Positions 21,886 through 30,901 are shown, counted from the stretch's first letter. The stretch is 60,363 nt of DNA from a bacterium (GCA_030685015.1 JAUXWS010000018.1:1-60363); one strand, 5' to 3'. Notes: generated from the sequence alone by a model not told the origin. A program made the numbers and translations.

Positions 21886-22338
21886 TCAAGCGAAGACCTT
21901 CAGTTCCTGGACGAATTCCCGCACGTCCTGGAAGCGCCGATAGACCGAGGCAAAGCGGATGTAGCCCACCTCGTCGAAGGAGCGCAGCTCCTCAAGCACG
22001 ATCTCCCCCAGGTCGCGCGAGTTGATCTCCCCGGTGGCCGCCCCCATGGCCAGGATGGCGCGCTCGATGCGGCCGACCAGCTCGCGGATCTCCTCCTCGC
22101 CGTGGGGCCGCTTGATGAGGGCCCGCTCCAGGCCCCGCGCCAGCTTGGCGCGGGAGAAAACTTCGCGGCTGCCGTCGCTCTTGACGACGGTCAGCTGGGT
22201 GCCTTCGATGTATTCGTAGGTGGTGAAGCGGGTGGCGCAGGCGATGCACTCCCGACGGCGGCGGATGGCGCTGCCGTCGCGGGCGGGCCGGCTGTCGATC
22301 ACCCGGTCCTCCTCATGGCCGCAGGATGGACACTTCAT
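21886..22338 (-). CDS. nrdR: Transcriptional repressor NrdR
   Basis: The 150-residue nucleotide-sensing repressor of ribonucleotide reductase genes has an N-terminal zinc ribbon (CPSC...CIAC) and an ATP-cone domain from about 48 ([22 protein letters not shown]). Length and start (ATG at 22338) match the family exactly. ATGA overlaps the glyA stop. Its usual NrdR boxes upstream of nrd genes cannot be checked here because no nrd gene lies in the window. Confidence 0.96.
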   Translation of the reverse strand: MKCPSCGHEEDRVIDSRPARDGSAIRRRRECIACATRFTTYEYIEGTQLTVVKSDGSREVFSRAKLARGLERALIKRPHGEEEIRELVGRIERAILAMGAATGEINSRDLGEIVLEELRSFDEVGYIRFASVYRRFQDVREFVQELKVFA

Positions 22339-23627
22339 CGTCCCGGGTACAAGGGATGGGCGGCCGCCAGCTCCCGCGCCTCGACGCGGATGCGCGCCAG
22401 CTCGGCCGGATCCTTGGCGGCGCGGATGGCGCGATCGATCAGCCCGGCGATGAGGCGCATGGCCTCCACCGTCATGCCGCGGCTGGTCAGGGCGGGCGTG
22501 CCGATGCGGATGCCGCTGGTGATGAGGGGGCTGCGCTCGTCGAAAGGCACCATGTTCTTGTTGACGGTGATGCCCGCCTCCTCGAGAGCCTTCTCCGCCG
22601 CCTTGCCGCTGATATCGAGGGCGCTCAGGTCGACCAGCACCAGATGGTTGTCCGTTCCTCCCGAGACGAGCCGATGGCCCCGCTCGACCAGGCCCTCGCC
22701 CAGGGCGCGGGCGTTGGCCTTCACCTGGCGGATGTAGACGGCGAAGTCCGGCCGCAGGCACTCGGCGAAGGCCACGGCCTTGGCGGCGATGACGTGCATG
22801 AGGGGGCCGCCCTGCACGCCCGGCATCACCACGCTGTCCACGATCTCGCCCTGCTGCTTGAGGCGGCCGCTCTTCGCCGCCGTCTCGCCATGCACGTTGT
22901 CGTAGTCGCTCCCCATCAGGATGAGGCCGCCCCGCGGGCCGCGCAGCGTCTTGTGCGTGGTGCTGGCCACCACGTGGGCGTGGGGCAGCGGGCTGTCGTG
23001 CTCGCCCACGGCCACCAGCCCCGCGATGTGGGCCATGTCCACGAAGAGGAAGGCCCCCACCTCGTCGGCGATGGCGCGGAAGCGGGCGAAGTCCAGGGCG
23101 CGGGGATAGGCGCTGGCGCCGGCCACGATCATGCGGGGCCGCGTCTCGCGGGCGCGGACCGCCACCTGGTCGTAGTCGATGCGGCCCGTCTCGCGGGACA
23201 CGCCGTAGGAGGCGAAGCGGTAGAGGCGGCCCGAGAAATTGACCGGACTGCCGTGGGTCAGGTGTCCGCCGTGGGAGAGATCCATGCCCAGCACGGTGTC
23301 GCCGGGTTTGATGAAGCTCATGTAGACGGCCATGTTGGCCTGGCTGCCGCTGTGGGGCTGCACGTTGGCGTAGGCGCAATCGAAGAGGCGGCGGGCCCGC
23401 CCGCGGGCCAGGTCCTCCACGCCGTCCACCCACTCGCAGCCGCCATAGTAGCGGCGGCCCGGATAGCCCTCGGCGTACTTGTTGGTCATCACGCCGCCCT
23501 GGGCCTCCATCACGGCCAGGGAGGTGAAGTTCTCGCTGGCGATCATCTCCAGCGTGTCCCGTTGCCGGGCCAGCTCCCGCACCTGCAGATCCCACACCTC
23601 GGGATCGTGCTTCTCCAGCGTGGACAT
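22335..23627 (-). CDS. glyA: Serine hydroxymethyltransferase
   Basis: The 430-residue PLP enzyme interconverts serine and glycine with tetrahydrofolate and feeds one-carbon metabolism. The N-terminal LEMIASENF motif and the PLP-lysine segment [13 protein letters not shown] (near 222-234) are diagnostic. An AGGAG-type ribosome site precedes the ATG at 23627. It is tightly linked to rpiB (10-base gap) and to nrdR (4-base overlap), an arrangement seen in many bacteria. Confidence 0.97.
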   Translation of the reverse strand: MSTLEKHDPEVWDLQVRELARQRDTLEMIASENFTSLAVMEAQGGVMTNKYAEGYPGRRYYGGCEWVDGVEDLARGRARRLFDCAYANVQPHSGSQANMAVYMSFIKPGDTVLGMDLSHGGHLTHGSPVNFSGRLYRFASYGVSRETGRIDYDQVAVRARETRPRMIVAGASAYPRALDFARFRAIADEVGAFLFVDMAHIAGLVAVGEHDSPLPHAHVVASTTHKTLRGPRGGLILMGSDYDNVHGETAAKSGRLKQQGEIVDSVVMPGVQGGPLMHVIAAKAVAFAECLRPDFAVYIRQVKANARALGEGLVERGHRLVSGGTDNHLVLVDLSALDISGKAAEKALEEAGITVNKNMVPFDERSPLITSGIRIGTPALTSRGMTVEAMRLIAGLIDRAIRAAKDPAELARIRVEARELAAAHPLYPGR

Positions 23628-23637
23628 GGCTCGCTCC

Positions 23638-24075
23638 TCAACAACCGGTCAGTTCATGGATGAGACGGATGCGGCCCTCGTGGCGCCCTCCCTCGAATGC
23701 CGCCCCCAGCCAGGCTTCGAGCAGGGCCAGATTCTGCTCCGTGCTGCGCAGGCGGGCGGACAGGACCAGACAGCGCGCGTCGTTGTGCTGGCGGGCCAGC
23801 GCCGCCTGCTCCGGTTCCAGGCAGAGGGCGGCGCGCACGCCCTTCACCTTGTTGGCGCTGATGGAGGCCCCCACCCCGCTGCCGCAGGCCGCCACGGCCA
23901 GCTCCAGCTCGCCCGCGGCCAGGGCCCGGGCGCAGGGGACGACGAAGGCCGGATAATCGCAGGCCTCCGGCCCGTGGGTGCCGAAGTCGCGCACCGTCCA
24001 ACCCAGCCCCTTCAGCCGGGCGGCCAGGGCGCCCTTGAGTTCGAAGGCCGCATGGTCGGCGGCCAGTCCGATCAC
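23638..24075 (-). CDS. rpiB: Ribose-5-phosphate isomerase B
   Basis: 145 residues. It interconverts ribose-5-phosphate and ribulose-5-phosphate in the pentose-phosphate pathway. The family marks are [12 protein letters not shown] at the N-terminus, the active-site cysteine in [20 protein letters not shown], and [12 protein letters not shown]. The GTG at 24075 is chosen because it overlaps the preceding stop as GTGA and puts the DH motif at the family position; an earlier in-frame GTG at 24087 would add four residues. Confidence 0.93.
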   Translation of the reverse strand: MIGLAADHAAFELKGALAARLKGLGWTVRDFGTHGPEACDYPAFVVPCARALAAGELELAVAACGSGVGASISANKVKGVRAALCLEPEQAALARQHNDARCLVLSARLRSTEQNLALLEAWLGAAFEGGRHEGRIRLIHELTGC

Positions 24076-25322
24076 TCGAAGAGCCACCGGTAGCAGTCCT
24101 TCTTCGGCCGGTCGTACTTGTTGAAGAAACGGTCCTCCGCGGTGGGCAGCACCTCCTCCAGCGAGGCGCGTCCCTGGCGTGCCGCCCCGCGGAAGGCGGG
24201 ATCGGCGACCGCATCAAACTCGCGGGCGGCCAGCTCGTAGACCAGCTTGTCGTCAAAGTTCAGCTCGCTGCCGGCGCAGGCGTTGACCGAGGCGACGTAG
24301 ACGCGGGCCAGCAGCAGGCCGCCCTTGCCGTAGGAGGGGAAGGCGCTTTTGCTGCGCAGGGCCCAGCGGCGGGCCTGGCGCAGGTTGTCCTGGGTGAGAT
24401 AGAGTTCGCCGATGCGGGCGGGCAGGTCGGTCTGGTCGGGCTTCCGCTCGAACAGGGTGGCCAGCACGACGGCGGCCTCCTCGGCGCGGCCCAGGCCTTC
24501 CAGGGCTGTCGCCTTCAGGTCGTAGGGGCGGACCTGCTCAGGTTGCGCCGCAATCAACTCGTCCACCAGCCCCAGCGCTTCGCGATAGCTGGCCGGCGTG
24601 GCGAACTCCACCAGGGCGCTGACCAGCTTCTGGCGGATGGTGAGGTCCTGGGGAAACTGGGCCTGGTTCTGGCGCAGGGAGGCGATCACCTCCTCCGGGT
24701 CGTAGTGGGCGGACAGGATCTCATCCTTGCTGCGCGCCCAGCGCATCTCCTCCGGCTGGAGGACGATCAGCTGATCGAGCAACTCCAGCACGGCGTCCCA
24801 ATCCTCCGTGGCGTCGGAGGCCTCGGCCCGCTCCTTGAGGATGGCCATCATGTCCCGGCGGGACTCCCAATCGTCCTCCTTCAGCCCGGCGGCGATGCGG
24901 AACTCGGCGAAGGCGGCGTTCTTGTCGCCGGACCGCTGCAGCAGGTCGCCCAGGGTGCGGTGCTCGTACCAGCTGTCGGGCAGCAGTTCCACCGCGCGCT
25001 GCAACACGACGCGGGCGGAATCCTGGTCGCCCAGCTGCATGTAGCAGGTGGCCAGGCGCTTGAGGTGCGTCGCCTGGGTGTTCCTGTCGTCCAGGGCGAA
25101 GGCCTTCAGGTAGTAGGGTTTGGCCTCGATGAAGTTGTTCTGCTTGAAGTACTCGTAGGCGAAACTGATGTGGCGCCTCATCTCCAGCTCGCGGGCCTGG
25201 AGTTCGGCCTCGCTCAAATCACCCGCGGATGGCTCATCCGGCCGGGCGGTGGATTGATAGGCCGTGTTGCAGGCGCCCAGCAGCAGCAGCGCGCCCGCCA
25301 GCAGGGGAAGCAGGTGTTTCAT
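24072..25322 (-). CDS. TPR-repeat lipoprotein
   Basis: 416 residues. The signal peptide ends in a lipobox LLGAC (cysteine at 18), so the protein is lipid-anchored, probably at the outer membrane. From about 45 it is built of tetratricopeptide repeats (SFAYEYFKQNNFIEAKPYY, YMQLGDQDSARVVLQRAVEL, LGDLLQRSGDKNAAFAEF), a scaffold for protein-protein contact. Start ATG at 25322 follows an AAGGAG site. It is coupled to rpiB and preceded by the outer-membrane protein gene, but no specific partner can be named. Confidence 0.85.
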   Translation of the reverse strand: MKHLLPLLAGALLLLGACNTAYQSTARPDEPSAGDLSEAELQARELEMRRHISFAYEYFKQNNFIEAKPYYLKAFALDDRNTQATHLKRLATCYMQLGDQDSARVVLQRAVELLPDSWYEHRTLGDLLQRSGDKNAAFAEFRIAAGLKEDDWESRRDMMAILKERAEASDATEDWDAVLELLDQLIVLQPEEMRWARSKDEILSAHYDPEEVIASLRQNQAQFPQDLTIRQKLVSALVEFATPASYREALGLVDELIAAQPEQVRPYDLKATALEGLGRAEEAAVVLATLFERKPDQTDLPARIGELYLTQDNLRQARRWALRSKSAFPSYGKGGLLLARVYVASVNACAGSELNFDDKLVYELAAREFDAVADPAFRGAARQGRASLEEVLPTAEDRFFNKYDRPKKDCYRWLFE

Positions 25323-25356
25323 GGCCGGTTCTCCTTGCGGGATCGGGTGGTCGTTG

Positions 25357-25364
25357 TCACGTGA
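25357..25364. promoter_or_regulatory. TCACGTGA palindrome in front of the TPR lipoprotein gene
   Basis: An 8-base perfect palindrome sits 35 bases upstream of the start codon. The same TCACGTGATC ten-mer recurs in the short gap at 32771-32780. Possible operator; function unknown. Confidence 0.25.
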
Positions 25365-26753
25365 TCAATAGACGGGCCGCAGGAACCACAGGTCCCGCGC
25401 CCCGAATCCCATGCGCAGGCGGACGAAGTCCTCGTCGAGGACCGTGTCGCCGCTGCGCCCGGCCTCCAGGGCCAGGTCCAGCCAACTGCCATGGGCCTTG
25501 AGCGGCACGCCCGCCCCCAGGCTGAGCGTCACCGTCTCCACGTCGCGCCAGGAGCCGTCGGCTTGCTCCCGCCGGGCATACCATTCCTGCCAGCGCATGC
25601 CCGCCCGCCAGGTCAGGCGCCGGTACCAGGGAGCGGCGAACTCGCGGGAGAGGGGCAGGTCCAGGCCGAGGGCGAGGCCGATGGGATGGTCGACGCGCCC
25701 CTGGCGCTCGGCCGCCACGCTCCCCATGGGCACGCCGGACCAGTCCTGCAGGCGCAGGTCCAGCAGCCAGTCCACGCCGCCCTTGCGCCAGGCCAGGCCC
25801 AGCGAGTGCTCGGCCGGCAGATCGACCCGGCGGATGGGCAGTTCGGCGTCCTGGTCGTTGCCCTTGTTCTCCCGGTCCACGGTCAGATCGGCCGTGGAGG
25901 GTGGGGTCCAGACCAGGCCCAGCGCCAGGTCGGGCCGGGCCTGCCAATGGAGGCCCAGCCGGGTCTGGAAACCGAAGAGGGAGTGGCGCGTGTTCACCCA
26001 GCTGTCGTAGGGCGGGGCTGATTGGGGATAGAAGTTCTTCCATTCCTCCAGCACGCTGCCGAAGACAAGCCCCAGCTCAAGCCCGGCCCGCAGGGTGGGC
26101 GCCGGCGTGGGTGAGGCGATGGTGAGACCCGCCCGCGAGAGGCCGCCCCTCCCCTTGAGGGATTGCAATTGGACCCGACCCAGGGCGTCCACGCCCGACT
26201 GGGCCAGCAAGTAATCCACCTGGCTGATGGGGGTGAAACCCAATCCGACGTGCAGCTGGCGCCAGAGCAGTGGAAAGCCGAGGCCCCAGGAGTCGAAGGA
26301 GGCCGAACTCAGGGATTCCTCGGCGCCGCCGCTTTGGATGCGTGTGCGCGTGCCGCTGAAGTTGGTCTGGAAGCGGGTCAGGCGGCCGGCATGATAGAGG
26401 GCGGGGTTGTGCATGGACAGCCGGGTGCTGTCCTGGAGGGCCGCCCCCGCTCCGCCGCGGCCATGATCCGCCGCCGCGCCTTGCCACTGGATCTCCCCCC
26501 AGGGGGCGCTCGTGAGGGGTCCTCCCACCGCCGACGACAGGGCCAGGCACAGGCCGCCCAGGACGGCCAGCAGCCTGTTGGGCTTGGGCCTTGGATGGGA
26601 TTCGCGCCCAAATCGAGGCCGGTTATTCGGAATTTTCGCAGGGCATACTGGTTGTCTGTTCAAGAAAATTGCGGAAAATCCGGACCGATTGGGGCGATGA
26701 AGACCGCCAAGTGGCCAAGTCCGACAGGCTGCTAGGGTCCGGCGCGGGATCAT
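25365..26753 (-). CDS. FadL/OmpP1-like outer-membrane barrel protein
   Basis: 462 residues if the ATG at 26753 is used. That ATG overlaps the preceding stop (ATGA) and has GGGGAG five bases upstream, but the hydrophobic signal-peptide core (RLLAVLGGLCLALSSAVGG) only begins near residue 60, so a later start or an N-terminal leader is possible. No in-frame ATG lies between; a TTG at 26663 is the best alternative. The mature part (HGRGGAGAALQDSTRLSMHNPA, then many alternating strands ending in RDLWFLRPVY) fits FadL-type barrels. Substrate unknown. Confidence 0.7.
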   Translation of the reverse strand: MIPRRTLAACRTWPLGGLHRPNRSGFSAIFLNRQPVCPAKIPNNRPRFGRESHPRPKPNRLLAVLGGLCLALSSAVGGPLTSAPWGEIQWQGAAADHGRGGAGAALQDSTRLSMHNPALYHAGRLTRFQTNFSGTRTRIQSGGAEESLSSASFDSWGLGFPLLWRQLHVGLGFTPISQVDYLLAQSGVDALGRVQLQSLKGRGGLSRAGLTIASPTPAPTLRAGLELGLVFGSVLEEWKNFYPQSAPPYDSWVNTRHSLFGFQTRLGLHWQARPDLALGLVWTPPSTADLTVDRENKGNDQDAELPIRRVDLPAEHSLGLAWRKGGVDWLLDLRLQDWSGVPMGSVAAERQGRVDHPIGLALGLDLPLSREFAAPWYRRLTWRAGMRWQEWYARREQADGSWRDVETVTLSLGAGVPLKAHGSWLDLALEAGRSGDTVLDEDFVRLRMGFGARDLWFLRPVY

Positions 26754-28060
26754 GGTCTCCCCCAGCTGTCAGGGGCCCGACTGATCGTGTAGAAGAGCCG
26801 CGTCGGTTGTTGGAGGGGGTCGGCCAGACCCACTTGCCTGGGCTGCAGGAGGTTGTAGTCGTCCAACTTGAGCGCCAGGCGGATGGGATCCGTGTTGCGC
26901 AAGCTGTCGTCGTTGATCCAGATGCGGCGCAGGTGGGGCGTCAGGTTGAACTGAAGCAGGCTGTCGCCGTCCGCGATGGTGCGGGTGGCGATCAACTGGT
27001 CGGCGTTCAGATCGACGCCGGCGCTGTCGAAGAGGCTCACCGCGTAGAGGTTGACCTTGGCCCCGGTCACGTTGTAGCCGGGATCAGCCAGAGGGACGCG
27101 CAGCCAGGCCTCCGTCAAGGTGGAGCCGACAGGATCATAGTCGGGGTTGTCCGCGTCCGGCGGGAAGGGTGGCAACTGGGCCAGGACCTGGCCCGCCCAG
27201 CCGGTGGAGAGGGTGAGGCGGCCGGGCGCCGCCGTGTCGCGGATGAGGCTGGTCTGCCAGGTGGCCGCGACGAAGCTCGTGTCGCGGACGGTGTCGGGCA
27301 CTTGCACGTTGTCCACCAGGATGGTGTCGATCCGCATGCTGGCGAAGCGGACGCGGGGACGAAGTTCGGCGGCCCAGCCGGCTCCCAGGATGGGCGTGAA
27401 GCCTTGCTGGCCCGGCAGGGCGCGCAGGAGCAGCAGGCGCGAGCTGGTGTCGGCCGGTTGGAACCAGGCGGCGGGAAGGGCCCGCCAGGTGCGACGCCCG
27501 GTCAGGGGATCGCTTCCGTCGCCGAAGGCCGTGTCAGCCGAACTGACCCTGAACTGGATGCGGTCCAGCACTCCCAGGCGCAGCTCGCCGTCGGCGAAGG
27601 CGTCCTCCCAGGCCAGTCCATCATAACCAAGGCTGTCCGCGACAAGCAGCAGCTCCAGGTCCAGGTAGCGGGCGGACTCGCCCAGCTCGGGAGGATCCGG
27701 GCTCACCTGGGGGAACCACGCCAGGCTGGCCCGATTGTCCATCTTGAAGCTGAGGTAAGCGGTGAAGGCGTCCGCCACGGGCGGAGGGGACCACAAGGAG
27801 ACGGGCTGGTAGTCCATCCGGATGAGGAGGACGCTTTCCAGGCCAAGGGAGTCGCTGCGCCCCACGCAGTGCCGCCCGGCCGCCACCATGTTCTGGGGCC
27901 GGTGGAAGGGCAGCAGGGCCTCGGTGACCAGGCTGTCCACCACGGCCGACACCCGCCCCCCGGGAAGCCCGCCCAGGGTGCTCTCGGATTCGTCGCAAGC
28001 CATGAACACGACGGGCAGGGCGATGAAAGTCAGCAGGCCAAGCCGGCGGAAGAGTTGCAA
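26750..28060 (-). CDS. Uncharacterised secreted lipoprotein
   Basis: 436 residues from a TTG start at 28060 with AGGAAAG upstream. It has a signal peptide with lipobox VFMAC (cysteine at 22), then a mostly beta-rich, aspartate-rich secreted domain. I recognise no family. Sequence such as LTEAWLRVPLADPGYNVTGAKVNLYAVS and FNLTPHLRRIWINDD suggests immunoglobulin- or jelly-roll-like folds, which is a guess. Its position ahead of an outer-membrane barrel and a TPR lipoprotein suggests an envelope-assembly or surface function. It has its own promoter at 28099-28127. Confidence 0.7.
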   Translation of the reverse strand: MQLFRRLGLLTFIALPVVFMACDESESTLGGLPGGRVSAVVDSLVTEALLPFHRPQNMVAAGRHCVGRSDSLGLESVLLIRMDYQPVSLWSPPPVADAFTAYLSFKMDNRASLAWFPQVSPDPPELGESARYLDLELLLVADSLGYDGLAWEDAFADGELRLGVLDRIQFRVSSADTAFGDGSDPLTGRRTWRALPAAWFQPADTSSRLLLLRALPGQQGFTPILGAGWAAELRPRVRFASMRIDTILVDNVQVPDTVRDTSFVAATWQTSLIRDTAAPGRLTLSTGWAGQVLAQLPPFPPDADNPDYDPVGSTLTEAWLRVPLADPGYNVTGAKVNLYAVSLFDSAGVDLNADQLIATRTIADGDSLLQFNLTPHLRRIWINDDSLRNTDPIRLALKLDDYNLLQPRQVGLADPLQQPTRLFYTISRAPDSWGRP

Positions 28061-28098
28061 GGGTGCTTTCCTGAAGATCCGTGATTGTCTTTGGCCGG

Positions 28099-28127
28099 AA
28101 TATAGCCACGCCCGCAGGGCGATCCAA
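28099..28127 (-). promoter_or_regulatory. sigma-70 promoter for the leftward lipoprotein gene
   Basis: The minus strand has TTGGAT (28127-28122), a 17-base spacer and TATATT (28104-28099), about 40 bases upstream of the TTG start. The -10 is strong and the -35 weak. Confidence 0.5.
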
Positions 28128-28153
28128 GCAAGTGGCGCTGTGAGTGGCGCGGC

Positions 28154-28183
28154 TTGACACCCGGCCCGGCCCGCTCTTATACA
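28154..28183 (+). promoter_or_regulatory. sigma-70 type promoter upstream of first tandem secreted gene
   Basis: TTGACA (28154-28159) and TATACA (28178-28183) are 18 bases apart, a near-consensus match. It would give a leader of nearly 290 bases before the gene at 28477, overlapping the sigma-54 site. Confidence 0.4.
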
Positions 28184-28355
28184 CAATCAATTGAGGACCA
28201 AAGTGCCGCGGCAGGGACGCAACCTGATCCAAACAGTGGGTCTGCCCGGGGGCTTCTGTTCAAGATGCAACACAGGCTGATCAGAATCGGGCTGTCCAAG
28301 CACCCAATTGGCGCAAGGGAGCCGCTAAATCCTTGAGGATCGACCGCTGGAAAGC

Positions 28356-28371
28356 TGGCACGTCAATTGCT
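28356..28371 (+). promoter_or_regulatory. sigma-54 (RpoN) promoter of the first tandem secreted gene
   Basis: TGGCAC-N5-TTGCT is a perfect match to the -24/-12 consensus. Expected start near 28382, leaving a leader of about 95 bases. It recurs at matching positions before both paralogs. Confidence 0.75.
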
Positions 28372-28476
28372 TCATTGGTGCGCAGTGGGATCAGCCCCGT
28401 GCCCGGGAGTGATCCTGTCACCAAAAAACGAAATCGCATGAATTCGTAAATCTGTTTCACTTCTGGGGGATGACCT

Positions 28477-29442
28477 ATGAGCAGGAAGTTGATGACCTAT
28501 GCCCTGGGCTTCATTGTCTGCGGCCCCGCAGCCTTCGCCGTCACCTTTACGGGTGATGTGGCTGCGGACTTCGCCGTGGCGGGAAGCGTGACCGTGCTGG
28601 ACTCGCATGACGATGTGGGCCTTCCCAGCAATGCGCCCGCGGGCACCATTTCCGGTTGGGACCTGGACTACGCCGCCTTCGTGCTGGATCGCGCGGCGGG
28701 CGAGCTGCACATCGGTCTGGATTTCCGCGGTCTGGCCGGCGACGCCGACGGCGACGACCTGGATGGCGTGACCACCCTTTGGCTGGCGGCCAATGGTGGC
28801 CTGGACCTGCCGACCTTGAACATGTCCGAGTCCATCTGCATCGCCTTTGACTTCGACATGGACGGCACCTACGACGTGATCACGGGCATGGGCGGTCTGG
28901 ACGGTACTTACCGGGTGAGCGCCTTCACGGGCACGCCCATTCTGCCGGCTTTCGGTTTCGGTCCCCTCATCCCGCATGACGGCGGCCATTTCTACGGCTC
29001 CGACCTGGAGATGACCTTGAACAACATGGGCGTCCTGGCCAACCTGGATCCCACCGTCGAGCTTTGCTTCCGCTTCCTCTTCTTCGCCGGCTCCTTCCAG
29101 GATGACGGCATCGGCGAGGATCTGCTGCTGGGCGAAGTCTGCCTGCCGCCCGATGAGCTGGTGTCCGCCCTTCAGCCCGAGGGCATGAACCTGGTCAGCG
29201 CCTATCCCAATCCCTTCAATCCCACCACCACCCTCTCGGTGGAGCTGGGGCAAACGGGTCCCGTCCAGTTGTCGGTATACAACGTCAATGGCCAGCTGGT
29301 GCAGACCCTGGTCGACGGCATGATGGAGTCCGGTCGCCATGAGCTGAGCTTCAATGGCGCCGCCCTCTCCTCCGGCATCTACCTGGCCCGCCTGAGCACG
29401 GTCGGCGGGGAGCAAGTCACGCGACTGGTGCTGACCAAGTAA
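28477..29442 (+). CDS. Secreted calcium-motif protein with sorting tail, copy 1
   Basis: 321 residues. An N-terminal signal peptide ends near AAFA. Two DxDxDG-like calcium-binding loops occur at GDADGDD (near 88-94) and DFDMDGTYD (near 126-134). The C-terminal part from about 239 has YPNPFNPTTT and ends in VTRLVLTK, the FlgD/Por-type sorting domain used for type IX secretion in FCB bacteria. It resembles the second copy throughout. The function of the middle domain is unknown. It is monocistronic, with a sigma-54 promoter in front and a hairpin terminator behind. Confidence 0.85.
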   Translation: MSRKLMTYALGFIVCGPAAFAVTFTGDVAADFAVAGSVTVLDSHDDVGLPSNAPAGTISGWDLDYAAFVLDRAAGELHIGLDFRGLAGDADGDDLDGVTTLWLAANGGLDLPTLNMSESICIAFDFDMDGTYDVITGMGGLDGTYRVSAFTGTPILPAFGFGPLIPHDGGHFYGSDLEMTLNNMGVLANLDPTVELCFRFLFFAGSFQDDGIGEDLLLGEVCLPPDELVSALQPEGMNLVSAYPNPFNPTTTLSVELGQTGPVQLSVYNVNGQLVQTLVDGMMESGRHELSFNGAALSSGIYLARLSTVGGEQVTRLVLTK

Positions 29443-29467
29443 GCGCCTTCAACGCATCGCCTCGTTC

Positions 29468-29497
29468 AGAAGGGGCCGCCGGCAGGCGGCCCCTTCT
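29468..29497 (+). terminator. Hairpin terminator after copy 1
   Basis: A 13-base-pair perfect stem around a GGCA loop, starting 26 bases after the stop. The T-tract after it is short. Confidence 0.75.
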
Positions 29498-29603
29498 CTT
29501 GGCCCCTCCCCTAAGAATCCTCCCCATTCATCCTCCAACCTCAGGGTGGGATTACTGTCCGCCCACTGTGCTAGAGCGCCGGAATCTGCACACTCTCTAC
29601 GCA

Positions 29604-29623
29604 ACTCAATGAGTGCATTGAGT
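29604..29623. promoter_or_regulatory. Palindrome upstream of copy 2 promoter
   Basis: ACTCAATG-N4-CATTGAGT is a perfect 8-bp inverted repeat 31 bases ahead of the -24 element. It could bind an activator or repressor of this promoter, though it is closer than most enhancer sites. Confidence 0.35.
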
Positions 29624-29654
29624 GGATCCTGTTGATCTGATTAGGTTTGAGTTC

Positions 29655-29670
29655 TGGCACACGTCTTGCT
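29655..29670 (+). promoter_or_regulatory. sigma-54 promoter of copy 2
   Basis: TGGCAC-N5-TTGCT, perfect -24/-12 consensus; leader of about 80 bases before the ATG at 29764. Confidence 0.75.
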
Positions 29671-29763
29671 CCATCAGCCTGCAGTGGTGTCATAAGAACA
29701 ATCAATCAACTGGATGCGCATGGAGCCGACTCCATGTGTTGTCCTAAATGAGAAGGGGAAACC

Positions 29764-30729
29764 ATGAACAAAAAATTGCTTAGCTGCGCCTTGGGTGTCC
29801 TGGTCTGCGGACCGGCGGCCTTCGCCATCACCTTCACCGGTGATGTGGACGCCGACTTCACCGCACCCGAGGGCATCATCGTGCTGGACGGCGTCGGTGA
29901 CGTGGGCTTGCCGGCCAACGCGCCGCCCTTGACCATCTCGGGTTGGGACCTCAGCAAGTCCGCCTTCGAGCTGGTTCGCGCCACCGGTGAGCTGCATGTG
30001 GGCCTGGATTTCGTCGGCTTCGGCGGCGACGCCGACGGCGACGGCAACGGCGGTGTCACCAGCATCTGGCTGGCCTCCAATGGCGGCGTGGACCTGCCCG
30101 GTTTGGCCATGACGGAATCCATCTGCATCGCCTTCGATTTCGACCAGGATGGCGGCTACGACCTGATCGCCGGCGTGGGCGCCAACGACGGCGTCTTCCG
30201 CGTCAGCGATTTCGTGGGCCTGCCCAGCCTGCCGGCCTTCGCTTTCGGTCCGCTGGCCCCGCACGACGGCGGCCACTTCTTCGGACCCGACATGGAGCTG
30301 ACCCTGAGCAACCTCGGGTCGCTGGTCGACCTGGATCCGTCCGAACCCGTCTGCTTCAACTTCCTTGTCTTCGCCGGCTCCTATCAGGATGACGGCATCG
30401 GCGAGGACTACCAGGAAGGCGAGCTTTGCTTTCCGCCCGACGAGCTGGTGAGCGCGGTGGATCCGGTCAGCCCCACGCTGATCTCGGCCTATCCGAATCC
30501 CTTCAACCCGGCCACCACCCTGGCGGTGGAGCTTGGGCAGACGGGTCCTGTCGAGCTGTCCGTCTACAACCTGAACGGCCAGTTGGTGCAGACCCTGGTC
30601 AAGGGCATGATGGAAGCCGGTCGGCATGAGCTGAGCTTCGACGGCGCCGGGCTGCCCTCGGGCCTCTACCTGGCGAAGCTGGCCACGAGCCAGGGCACCC
30701 AGGTGACGCGCCTGGTGCTGACCAAGTAA
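29764..30729 (+). CDS. Secreted calcium-motif protein with sorting tail, copy 2
   Basis: 321 residues, same length as copy 1 and similar along the whole chain, including the signal peptide (CGPAAFA), calcium-type loops GDADGDGNGG and DFDQDGGYD, the PHDGGHFFG segment, and the tail YPNPFNPATT...VTRLVLTK. A recent tandem duplication is likely. Preceded by a perfect sigma-54 promoter and followed by a hairpin, so it is an independent transcription unit. Function unknown; secretion through a type IX-like route is inferred from the tail. Confidence 0.85.
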   Translation: MNKKLLSCALGVLVCGPAAFAITFTGDVDADFTAPEGIIVLDGVGDVGLPANAPPLTISGWDLSKSAFELVRATGELHVGLDFVGFGGDADGDGNGGVTSIWLASNGGVDLPGLAMTESICIAFDFDQDGGYDLIAGVGANDGVFRVSDFVGLPSLPAFAFGPLAPHDGGHFFGPDMELTLSNLGSLVDLDPSEPVCFNFLVFAGSYQDDGIGEDYQEGELCFPPDELVSAVDPVSPTLISAYPNPFNPATTLAVELGQTGPVELSVYNLNGQLVQTLVKGMMEAGRHELSFDGAGLPSGLYLAKLATSQGTQVTRLVLTK

Positions 30730-30754
30730 GCGACAAGGTCTCATCCCTCAGCAG

Positions 30755-30781
30755 GAAGGTCGCCCCCCGGGGGCGGCCTTC
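30755..30781 (+). terminator. Hairpin terminator after copy 2
   Basis: GC-rich inverted repeat with arms GAAGGTCGCCCCC and GGGGGCGGCCTTC, one G-U wobble, followed by TTGG. Starts 26 bases after the stop. Confidence 0.7.
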
Positions 30782-30808
30782 TTGGCATACCCTCCGATTG
30801 TTCAATTC

Positions 30809-30868
30809 CGGGCACATGATGCCCGATTTCAGCGCATGGCGCGTAGCATGGGCAGTTTTGAACATGCT
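30809..30868. promoter_or_regulatory. Two inverted repeats upstream of copy 3 promoter
   Basis: CGGGCA-N5-TGCCCG (30809-30825) and AGCATG-N12-CATGCT (30845-30868) lie 35-95 bases ahead of the -24 element, where sigma-54 enhancer sites can occur. Their sequences differ from those near the other copies. Confidence 0.3.
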
Positions 30869-30901
30869 CCAAATCCAATAGAATCAGGCCTCCCCTCCTC
30901 C

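Larger units (their letters stand above)
28061..28476. other. Divergent intergenic region, 416 bases
   Basis: Holds the leftward lipoprotein promoter, a rightward TTGACA-N18-TATACA (28154-28183) and a rightward sigma-54 promoter (28356-28371). Perfect CCAATTGG and TCAATTGA palindromes occur but no repeated operator is clear. I see no riboswitch consensus and no credible gene. Confidence 0.5.
29443..29763 (+). other. Intergenic region before copy 2, 321 bases
   Basis: Holds the copy 1 terminator, an 8-bp palindrome (29604-29623), the sigma-54 promoter (29655-29670) and the ribosome site GAAGGGGAA ahead of 29764. No gene seen. Confidence 0.6.

Noticed and set aside
28184-28476. Possible riboswitch in the long leader of copy 1
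   Set aside because: I found no cyclic di-GMP, glycine, cobalamin or other aptamer consensus, and paralogs lack a similar leader.
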